A stretch of 64,000 bases of DNA. Source: Saururus chinensis (Eukaryota > Streptophyta > Magnoliopsida > Piperales > Saururaceae). The stretch lies in NCBI GenBank assembly GCA_035235625.1, contig CP141141.1:25355968-25419967 (forward strand), read 5' to 3'. Below the pieces are notes generated by a model. That model searched no databases. It had not been told where the DNA came from and was given only the letters and a program-made list of their open reading frames with translations. Shown piece by piece: positions 48,085-57,076 of the stretch. The translations under genes were made by a program, and so were the position numbers. Position 1 is the stretch's first letter; the number at the start of each line of letters is the position of its first letter.

Positions 48085-49050
48085 TTGACAGAACAAGTAA
48101 GAGCAATTTTGCAACAAAACACCCCACCCAAATATAAAGATCCTGGTTGTCAAACCATATCTTGTATAATTGGGAATTATAGAATTGAAAAAGCTTTGCT
48201 TGATCTTGGGGCAAGTGTTAATCTCTTACCTTATTTTATTTATGAACAATTGGGACTTGGTGAATTGAAGCTTATAAGCATTACACTTCAACTTGCAGAT
48301 CGCTCAGTTAAAACACCAAGAGAAATTGTTGAGGATGTGCTAGTACAAGTAGAATAGTTTTACTTTCCTGTTGATTTTATTGTTTTGGATACACAACCAG
48401 TTTTGAATCCTTGTACTCAAATTCCTGTCATATTAGGCCGCCCATTTCTTGCTACTTCTAATGCTCTTATTAATTGTAGAAATGGTGTTATGAAGCTTTC
48501 TTTTGGAAATACGACTTTGGAACTGAACATTTTTAATATTTGCAGGCAACCAGGAGATGATGATGAGGATGTGCATGAAGTGAATCTTTTAGAAAGTCTT
48601 GTTGATGACATGACTACTATTTCTTCATTTTCTAACCCTCTTGAAGTTTGTCTTTCTTATTTTAACTTTGATGATGATGTTATGATTAATGATGTAAATT
48701 TTTTGTTGGAGTCTACTCCATTATTGGATACTGCTAGCTGGAAGGCCCGCTTTGAAGAGTTACCTCCTTTTAATAGCGCTCCTCTCCCCTCAAGTGTCCA
48801 ACCACCCAAGCTAGACTTTAAACCCCTCCCTACTGAACTTAAATATGCTTATCTTGGTGAGGGAGAGACATTTTCTGTATTTGTCTCTTCAATGTTGTAT
48901 AGGGAGCAAGAGCACAAGTTGCTCGAAGTCCTTAGAAATCACAAGAATGTCATTGGGTGGACCATTGCTGATATCAAGGGGATTAGTTCCCTGATTTGTA
49001 CACATAGGATCTTAATGGAAGAAAATGCAAAACCTGTGAGACAAATGTAA
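48085..49050 (+). pseudogene. Retropepsin and linker, Athila element B (fossil)
   Basis: Athila protease features: CIIGNYRIEKALLDLGASVN and LLPYFIYEQLGLGEL (about 48160-48260), then IPVILGRPFLATSNALINC (about 48420-48475). A linker leads to reverse transcriptase (GEGETFSVFVSS, VIGWTIADIKGIS near 48850-48990). DLGAS is the usual active-site form in Athila in place of DTGAS. It is part of a broken element. Confidence 0.85.
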
Positions 49051-49068
49051 AGGAGGTTAAACCCCAAT

Positions 49069-49731
49069 ATGAAAGAGGTAGTGAGAACAGAGGTCCGAAA
49101 ATTATTAGATGTGGGTATCATTTACCCCATTTCTGACAGTCCATGGGTGAGTCCCACCCAGGTTGTCCCCAAAAAGTCTAAAGCGACAAGGGTAAAGAAT
49201 GCTAATGATGAGTTAATTCCCACTAGAGTCACCACCGGTTGGCGGATGTGCATAGATTATACGAAATTGAATTCCGTCACTCGGAAAGACCACTTCCCCA
49301 TACCATTCATGGACCAAATCCTAGAGAGGGTGGCTGGTTATCAATTTTATTGTTTTCTAGATGGTTATTCAGGATACAACCAAATTGAGATTGCACTTGA
49401 AGATCAAGAAAAAACAACCTTTACATGTCCATTTGGTATCTTTTCATATCGAAGGATGCTGTTTGGATTATGTAATGCTCCTGCCACATTCAAAAGGTGC
49501 ATGATGAGCATATTTAGTAACATGGTGGAGTAGTTTTTAGAAGTTTTTATGGATGACTTTTCTGTTTTTGGTGATTCTTTTGATGATTGTCTTGATAACT
49601 TAGAAAAAGTTTTGGTGAGATGTGAAGAGAAAAATTTAGTTTTAAATTGGGAAAAGTGTCATTTTATGGTTACTACTGGAATAGTACTTGGTCACATTGT
49701 TTCTATGCAGGAAATTCAAAAAAAAATGTGA
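49069..49731 (+). pseudogene. Reverse transcriptase region, Athila element B (fossil)
   Basis: Reverse-transcriptase blocks in order: LLDVGIIYPISDSPWVSP, GWRMCIDYTKLN, CFLDGYSGYNQI, TCPFGIFSYRRMLFGL with CNAPATF, and the catalytic FMDDFSVFG box near 49549-49570, then NWEKCHFM. The order and wording are those of plant Athila elements. No RNase H or integrase region is seen after it. A fossil. Confidence 0.88.
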
Positions 49732-49739
49732 AATTTTTT

Positions 49740-50630
49740 TTTGTAAAGAATTAAAGTCACTATATTGAGTAGACCGGGACTCGGCGTGCCTCACTAAGCA
49801 TAGGGTATTCGACTCAAAATGTAGAGTTGACTAATTTATAACATGCATAGCCTTGAAGCATATTTGGTTTAAGTTATTAAGCCTGAGGGGTGCTTTAACA
49901 CCTGGTGCCCTGAGCCAACTGGATTGGGAGTCACTGGCCTAACACTTGTTACATTGATCTTATAGAAAGCTTAAAAGGCTAAGCCTTACACATGTCATGT
50001 GAGATGAACATAAAATTCTAGTAGGACATTATGCAATTATATCTTGAATAAGTTGTTAGGTGATCTAGGGTGTTTTACTTTTCAAGGAAGGTTTTGCATG
50101 ATTCTCTATTATGATATCTTGAAGATGAATGGATGCTAATGTCTATTTTTGAGTGTTAAAATTGAAATTGCTGAGTGGACATGAGACACATTGAGTTGTT
50201 CGATTCATGAGAATGGGATTGTATAATTACTTGGCAATGTCTGTTTTTCTAAAACTATTATGTATGTATGAGTACTTGCCACCAATATGAAGTTTTTATA
50301 ATGAATTATTGTTTCAAAAGACAAGTTATATTATGCATGATTGATTTTACTAAATGAAGTCACATGTTTAGGAGGAGTTGATTTGTAAATTTGACGTGGT
50401 TTTAATTTTAATTTTCTTCTATCATTTAAATTTTGAATTTTGTGGGTATATTCGTTGCAAACCCTCACGAGACACAACTCGTCCACTAGTGTAAGCTAGG
50501 GGTTTAAACGTTTGTTGCATATGCTAAATGCAATCAAGATTTTCTGCGAAAGTGGAGTAGTTAGTTGTGTTTTATGTTGTTTTAATTTTGTTTTACTCGA
50601 GGACTAGCAAAAAATAGGTTTGGGGGTATT
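49740..50630 (+). other. 3' internal non-coding region and polypurine tract, Athila element B
   Basis: AT-rich non-coding sequence with GGGGTGCTTTAACACCTGG near 49890, then the Athila boxes GCAAACCCTCACGAGACACA (about 50455), GTTGCATATGCTAAATGC and AGGACTAGCAAAAAATAGG. It ends with the polypurine tract GGTTTGGGGGTATT (50617-50630). Confidence 0.8.
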
Positions 50631-51799
50631 TGATGCACTAAAATAATGTTCAATTAAATGTTTCATATTTTGAATTGCAATCTTATTTTGTGTTAATTCA
50701 TTGCTGATTTGGGCTATTTATGTTTAGAATAAGTTAGTTGGACCTTAATTGAGTTTATAAATCAAAACAGGCTTCCACAGGATCTAACTGGAAGAGGAAG
50801 TTAAGCCTAACTACCCAAAGCTATTTAAAAGTCAAGAATGGGCTCCTAATGGTCTAAACATGCATGAAATGGTCGAACACAACCTTGTGGACCCGTTTGA
50901 TTTGAGATTTGTATGAATAGAACTAAATTAGGAAAGAAGCTGATTCAGACAGATTGACACAGCCTTAGTATTGCGATCATATCCTTTTATGTATAATTCG
51001 GATTCATACAATTCGGGTGGCAATGGAAAGAAGACTTCCCTGGCTACAAGTGTTATGTCAGGAAGAAATTCCAAATTCCGAAGATATATGGGTCTAATCA
51101 GGCAATTAAGCAGAATGCAATCTAGAGATATGATTTCACTTTCCTCTTTGAAGCAACCCCTTCTATTCCTATAAATAGAGGGGTGGACGTGATAGATGGA
51201 TCATTCTCTCCTCTTTGGAGCTCTCTTCCCCTATTTTCTTCTCTCATTTTGTAATTTTGTTTTTAGTTTTATTGTAATGGCTTTTTAAAGCTCTCAAGCT
51301 AAGGCTAGGAATGAAGCTTGTACTTGATGTTTAATTGATACTTTGATTTAAGTAAGTTCTTTATCATTTTAAATTGATGTTTCATATTTAAGGAGTTTAA
51401 AATCTATATAATTATTTGATTCAGCATTGACGAAAGGCACGCCGAATGCTTGTAATTCCTTGTGATTCTATACTTAATACTATTGTTCTATTTCAAAGTT
51501 GTTTAAAAGATAAATTTCTGATTGAGACAAATTTTCATTTGATCTTAATTGAGTTATCATTTAAATGAAGTATACATTAGAGATTTATTGCAAGTGGATT
51601 TTCGATGCCTTAGCACTTTCTATTTGATTATCTCTTATTATCTATTTAACTTTCCTTCTCTATTCTATTCTCTTCGTAATAGTTTTCTGTGTCACATAAG
51701 GCTTTCCCTGTGGATCGACCTTGTTTATTATAGTTGACAATTAAATAAAAAGAAATATGAACTAGACTCCTTCATAGTCTTAGTTTGGACGTAACAACA
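50631..51799 (+). repeat. 3' LTR of Athila element B
   Basis: 1,169 bp, TGATGCACTA ... GTAACAACA, directly after the polypurine tract. It contains CCTATAAATAGAGGGG (about 51168), a good TATA box for the LTR promoter. Confidence 0.92.
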
Positions 51800-52138
51800 G
51801 AAACCACCCTTATCAACTTAGTCACCCCACTCCTAAATTGTAGGTGCCGCCCCCTACAATTTAGGAGTGGCCCCTACTCCATTTTCTAATCAAGTCCTCC
51901 CTCTCTAGGACTCTCTCCTTTGGTCCAACTCTACTCACAGAGGGCCGAACCCCCTTCACTGGTTTGGTCCCCTGAAACCCTTAACCGTAAGTGGTCCGCC
52001 CCCTTCACACATAGGTTGGACAAATAACCTTAATTGGTTAACACAACATGGAAATCATACTGTATCAATTCAAGCAAATAAACAAACTCACACACAAAGG
52101 AAAAGAAATAAAATTTACCCAAAATTTGGGATGGTACA
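51800..52138 (-). mobile_element. LTR-like fragment beside Athila element B
   Basis: 339 bp between the Athila LTR and satellite. On the minus strand it starts TGTACCATCCCAAATTTTGG at the satellite border, which looks like the 5' end of another Ty3/gypsy LTR. It contains the perfect hairpin 51827-51870. Nothing at the left flank of Athila B matches it. Confidence 0.45.
51827..51870. repeat. Perfect 18-bp inverted repeat
   Basis: CCACTCCTAAATTGTAGG (51827-51844) pairs exactly with CCTACAATTTAGGAGTGG (51853-51870), leaving an 8-base loop. Confidence 0.95.
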
Positions 52139-54015
52139 GTAACAAATGATTGAGAGGTCTTTTTAAACTTTAAACGATATTTTGATTTGTGCACATTCTT
52201 AACGAACTTCGGCTTTAACTAATTAAAACATTCATAATGAGCTTATGTACTTTGTGCTAAAACTAGTTAAACGAATAAAATCATATAAGTTAAGGAAGAA
52301 TAGACAAATTGTGGAATTGCTTTCTCCATTTGATTCATAATTATGAAATTAACAAATGATTGGGAGGCCTCTTTAAACTTTAAACCATATAATGATTTGT
52401 GCACTTTCTTAACGAACTTCGATTTTAATCGATTAAAAGAATATAACTAGACTCAAAGTGATCCAATTAGTTCTTTGTTTAGTGCATTTTATTCGTTCTT
52501 TCAAACAACTAAATATATATTCGACGGAATTAATTGCTTTGTTCTAAAACTAGTTAAGTGAATAAAATCACATAAGTTAAGCAACAACGGTCAAATTGTG
52601 GCATCGCTTTCTCTATTTGATTTGTAATTACGAACGTAATAAATGATTAGGAAGCCTTTTAAAACTTAAAATAATATAACGATTTGTGACCATTCTTAAT
52701 GACCTTCAATTTTAATCGATTAAAAATATATAACTAGACCAAAGGTGGTCCAATTGGTTCATCTTTTAGTGCATTTGATTCGTTCTTATGAACTTAGTAA
52801 ATGAGTATGTATTTATTTTAAACAACTAAATATACATTCATGACGAGCTTTGGTGCTTTGTTCGAAAACTAGTTAAGAGAATTAAAAAATCACATAAGTT
52901 AAGGAAGAACGGCCAAGTTGTGGCATCAATTTCTACATTTGATTAGTAATTATGAACCCTTTTTAAACTTTAAATGATATAACGATTTGTACACATTCTT
53001 AACGAACTTTAGTTTAAATCGATTAAAATGATATAACTAGACCAAAAGTGGTCCAATTAGTTTGTTGTTTAGTGCATTTTATTCCTTCTTATGAACATAG
53101 AAAATGAGTAAGTGTTTTTTTTATAAAGCTTAGGTGCTTTGTTCTAAAACTAGTTAAACAAATAAAATCACATAAATTAAGGATGAAAGGAAAAATTGTG
53201 TCATGTCATTCTCCATTTTATTCGTAATTACAAACGTTACAAATGATTAGGAGGACTTTTTAAACTTTAAACGATATAATGATTTATACACATTCTTAAC
53301 GAACTTTGGTTTTAATCGGTTAAAAGAAAATAACTAGACCAAAAGTTGTCCGATTGGTTCTCGGTTTGTGCGTTTGATTCATTCTTATGAACTTAGTAAA
53401 CGAGTGCGTATTTATTTAAAACAACTAAATATACATTCGTGACCAGCTTAGGTGGTTTGTTCTAAAACTAGTTAAGCGAATCAAATCACATAAGTTAAGA
53501 AAGCATGGTCAAATTGTGGCATCGCTTTCTCCATTTCATTCGTAATTATGAATGTAACAAATGATTGGAAGGTCTTTTAAAACTTTAAACAATATAACGA
53601 TTTGTACACATTCTTAATGAACTTCGGAATTCATCGATTAAAAGGATATAACTAGACTAAAAGTGGTCCGATTCGTTTGTCGTTTAGTTCATTTAAATCG
53701 TTCTTATGAACTTAGTAAATAAGTACATATTTATTTAAAACAACTAAATATACAGACGTGACAAGCTTGGGTGCTTTGTTCTAAAACTAGTTAACAGAAT
53801 AAAATCACATAAGTTAAGGTAGAACGGTCAAATTGTGGCATTGATTGCTCCATTTAATTCGTAATTACGAACATAAAAAATTATTTGGAGGTCATTTTAA
53901 ACTTTACACAATATAACAATTTGTGCACATTCTTAACAAACTTTGGTTTTAATTTATTTAAATGATATAACTAGACAAAAAGTGGTCCGATTGGTTTGTC
54001 ATTTAGTGCATCTTA
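52139..54015. repeat. Satellite array, segment 6
   Basis: The ~319-bp satellite resumes at GTAACAAATGATTGAG; some monomers are shortened (near 52230 and 53110). It ends at TCTTA, duplicated at 56230-56234. Confidence 0.95.
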
Positions 54016-54383
54016 TGTAACGACCCATTTTTCGATTACGCTTAACCAGGAGGGTTAAGGGTAATTCGGTAATTTAAGATTAATGTTAAGGGGTTTCATT
54101 AGATAAAATACCCGTAGCCAGGTAGAGCTTGGTATAACAAGTGTAACGATTCGAAGAACGTGCGAAACGGAGGTCGGAACCGGAAGTTACAACCTCTATA
54201 AGCGTAGAAAATAGGCGGGACCCACTTAGAAATGGTGTGATTTGCTACTTTAAGTTGGTTTGTATCGAAGGGCTCATCGATACGAGTCCAACGGTACCTA
54301 GAACGCGCGAATCCGAATCCGGGGTAGGGAGATACGCCCGTTTGAAGAAAATATGTTTTAAAAAAAAATAATAATAAAAAGAA

Positions 54384-54640
54384 ATTCGGAACCGCGCGCG
54401 TCGGACGCGCGCGGTACGCGCGATCGCAGCGCGCGTAGCATGCGGCCGCGACGTGCGGTCATCGCGCGCGTTACGCGCGCGCTTCACGTCGCGCGCGCGG
54501 TGCGAATCGGCGGGCGCCGCCGTTTCTGGCAGCGCCGCGGTTTAACGCGGCGCGGAGCCGCGGGTTAAAAACCGCGGCGCCGCGGGTTACACGGGCCGGC
54601 GCCGCGGTTTTAGGCTCGGCTCAGCCTATTTATACCTCAT
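54384..54640 (+). promoter_or_regulatory. CG-dense promoter-like region of solo LTR 2
   Basis: About 230 bp dominated by CG dinucleotides (runs such as GCGCGCGCG), followed by CTATTTATACC near 54627, a plausible TATA box, and then a transcribed-looking region. It stands out sharply from the AT-rich surroundings. The minus-strand arginine-rich frame here is a composition effect. Confidence 0.65.
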
Positions 54641-55344
54641 TTTGCTTCTTTTTTTGAAACCAGAACTTCTTCTGCCCCGTTTCTGACCGTTCTGAGGCCG
54701 ATTAAGGCCGTTCAAGACCCGTTTCCTACTAAATCGAGTGTGCTTTACGCGATGGAGTAGTCCTTTCTTCGATTCGGAGACCGTATAAGGAGGAAATGCC
54801 CTGAGACAAGGAGAGGTTCTACCCGTCATCCTCGAGCACCGACAAACTTCTTTCTCCCTGTTCTTAAGCATCTTAACTCCGATTTAGGCGGTTCAAGAGG
54901 CGTTCTTGACTAAGTCAAGTTTGTTCTATGCGATGGAGGGTTCTGTTTCATGAGTTGATGATTGTATGAGGAAGAAATGCCCCGACACAAGGAGAGGCTC
55001 CGCCCGTTATCCTCGAGCACCGAACAAGAAATAGGGGCCCGAAGCAAGACGAAGTTCTGTCCGAAATTATTGAACTACATCATGAAAAATAATCCAAAGT
55101 ATGGGAGGTTCTATCCGCCGCTCATGGCACAGAAAACGAGAAGAGTCTCCGGCAAGGAGAACGTTATACGTAGTCTTTCGACACAAGATGAAGAACGTAT
55201 GGAGGCTAGGGGAAGCTCTGTCCAATATCTTCGGATCTGAAGGGGAGGATGCTCATATGAGCAACTCCGCATAACACTACCTTACAAGACATGAGGGCAG
55301 TAAGCTTTTCTAATCTTCCGTTTTAATTATAGAACGACGTGTGT

Positions 55345-55645
55345 GATATGCCATGATACGTGTTTATATGCCATGATGTGTGCTATGCCATGATACGTGT
55401 TTATATGTCATAATGTGTGTTATGCCATGATGTGTGCTATGCCATGATACGTGTTTATATGCCATAATGTGTGTTATGCCATGATGTGTGCTATGCCATG
55501 ATACGTGTTTATATGCCATGATGTGTGCTATGCCATGATACGTGTTTATATGCCATGATGTGTGCTATGCCATGATACGTGTTTATATGCCATGATGTGA
55601 GCTTATATGCTATGATGTGCGCTTATATGTTATTAAGTGTGATGT
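55345..55645 (+). repeat. 37-bp tandem repeat in solo LTR 2
   Basis: Alternating half-units TATGCCATGATACGTGTT and TATATGCCATGATGTGTGC, repeated about eight times with small length changes. Confidence 0.9.
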
Positions 55646-55904
55646 CTTGCTCTAGGGTAGAGCAAGACGTGTGATGTGTGTGTCCGGTCTCGGCTCAGTG
55701 ATAGAGCGAGCCGGTTGATGTGCTCAGTCTCGATTCAGTAATGGAGCGAGATATGTGTATGTGATTTTAATCCCGCTCTATGGTAGAGCGAGACGTATGA
55801 TTTCGTTAATTTATTAACTTCCGCTTGACTCCGATTTACACTTTCGATTAAATATTCGGAGATACGTATGTTATACGATTTTGTGATGCTTGTTGTGTGT
55901 AGTA

Positions 55905-56000
55905 GCCGTTAGGCAGAACTACGTTCGGATCCGATCGTATTGGAATAATATCCAATACGTACGTAGGCAACCAACGGCAAGGCAACGTTGGCCCGATCCA
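55905..56000 (+). promoter_or_regulatory. Conserved LTR block with hairpins (solo LTR 2)
   Basis: It starts AGGCAGAACTACGTTCGG. CGTATTGGA pairs with TCCAATACG across ATAATA (55937-55960). CCAACG pairs with CGTTGG across nine bases (about 55971-55991). It is the counterpart of 25430-25532. Confidence 0.5.
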
Positions 56001-56229
56001 ATCATTATAAATAATATGTTTTATTCTATTTTACACGCGACAAACTATGAAGCTTCGTTACTTGTAAATGGTTGTTACAACCTAAGTCTACGTACAAGGA
56101 AGCCTTAATGCTCCGTAGTGCGTAGACAAACGTTGTACCTCTCGCACACAGATGATGATTCCTGGCTTAAGGAAAATTTTAAATTTCCTAGCAGTGATTT
56201 GTGGGCCCGGCTTGGGTCGGGTCGTTACA

Positions 56230-56941
56230 TCTTATTCCTTCTTATGAACTTAGTAAATGAGTATGCATTTCCTTAAAATATATATATATTCATAACGAGC
56301 TTTGGTGCTTTATTCTAAAACTAGTTAACCGAATAAAATCACAGAAGTTTAGGAAGAACAATCAAATTGTGGCATCGCTTTCTCTATTTAATTCGTAATT
56401 ATGAACGTAACAAAGGATTGGTTAGTCTTTTTAAACTTTAAATGATATAATGATTTGTTCACATTCGTAAAGAACTTTGGTGTTAATTGATTAAAAGGAT
56501 ATAGTAGACCAAAAGTGGTTCGATTGGTTCGTCATTTAGTGGATTTGATTCAATATTACTAACTTAATAAATAAGTACGTATTTATTTAAAATAACTAAA
56601 TATTAATCCGTGACGAGCTTTGTTGTTTTGTTCTAAAACTAGTTAAGTAAATAAAATCACATAAGCTAAGGAAGAACGGTTAAATTGTGTCATCGTTTTC
56701 GCTAATTGATTCGTAACTACGAACGTAACAAATAATTAGAAAGACTTTCAAAAACATTAAACGATATAACAATTTGTACACATTCTTATCCTAGTTTAGT
56801 TTTAATTGATTAAAAGCAAATAACTAGACCAAAAGTGGTCTGATTGTTTCGTCATTTCGTGCATTTGATTAGTTCTTAAAAACTTAGTAAATGAGTACGT
56901 ATTTATTTAAAAAAACTAAATATACATTCATGACTAGCTGT
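56230..56941. repeat. Satellite array, segment 7
   Basis: About two monomers of the ~319-bp satellite between solo LTR 2 and chromovirus B. It ends in CATTCATGACTAGCTGT. No satellite is seen after this in the window. Confidence 0.93.
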
Positions 56942-57076
56942 TGTGCACATTCATCCGACTTCCTTTATTTTAGCACATTAGACTATTTTCATTTGTATTC
57001 AGTTAGTATTTGCTTATATATTTTATTATTAAACTGTGTTAGGAGTGCTAGTGGTCCACGGGATAGCCGGGCCCAC
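56942..57076 (+). repeat. 5' LTR of chromovirus B, left part
   Basis: TGTGCACATTC ... CGGGCCCAC. It shares GCTAGTGGTCCACGGG-like and CCGGGCCCACT words with the LTRs of chromovirus A. The last five bases CCCAC are repeated at 60262-60266. Confidence 0.85.

Larger units (their letters stand above)
33257..51799 (+). mobile_element. Athila-type Ty3/gypsy element B (fossil, split by a MULE)
   Basis: A plus-strand Athila element with 5' LTR at 33257-33721 plus 45271-46098 and 3' LTR at 50631-51799; both begin TGATGCACTAAAATAATG. An 11.5-kb MULE (33722-45270) sits in the 5' LTR. Primer site, gag, retropepsin and reverse transcriptase regions follow in order. The 3' internal non-coding region with polypurine tract lies at 49740-50630. 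The LTRs differ by roughly 7% over the part compared by eye. The flanks of the two ends do not match, so no target duplication is visible. It is broken in many places and is not a working element. Confidence 0.85.
54016..56229 (+). mobile_element. Solo-LTR-like element 2 (2.2 kb, Ty3/gypsy type)
   Basis: Starts TGTAACGACCC and ends GGGTCGTTACA, a perfect 11-bp inverted terminus, flanked by the 5-bp repeat TCTTA (54011-54015 and 56230-56234). No coding domains, primer site or second LTR. It carries a very CG-rich stretch with a TATA box (54390-54640), an imperfect ~200-bp duplication (54670-55030), a 37-bp repeat (55345-55640) and the block AGGCAGAACTACGTTCGG ... TACGTAGGCAACC shared with solo LTR 1. 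Intact ends and many surviving CG sites suggest a fairly recent insertion. Solo LTR is the best reading; a short non-autonomous element is possible. A fossil. Confidence 0.8.

Noticed and set aside
54245-54487. Arginine/alanine-rich minus-strand open frame
   Set aside because: It follows the CG-dense stretch of solo LTR 2; composition gives long open frames there in several phases.
54955-55240. A 92-residue plus-strand frame (MYEEEMPRHKERLRP...)
   Set aside because: It spans the duplicated AAGGAGAGGYTC region of an LTR and has no recognisable domain; it is likely chance in non-coding LTR sequence.
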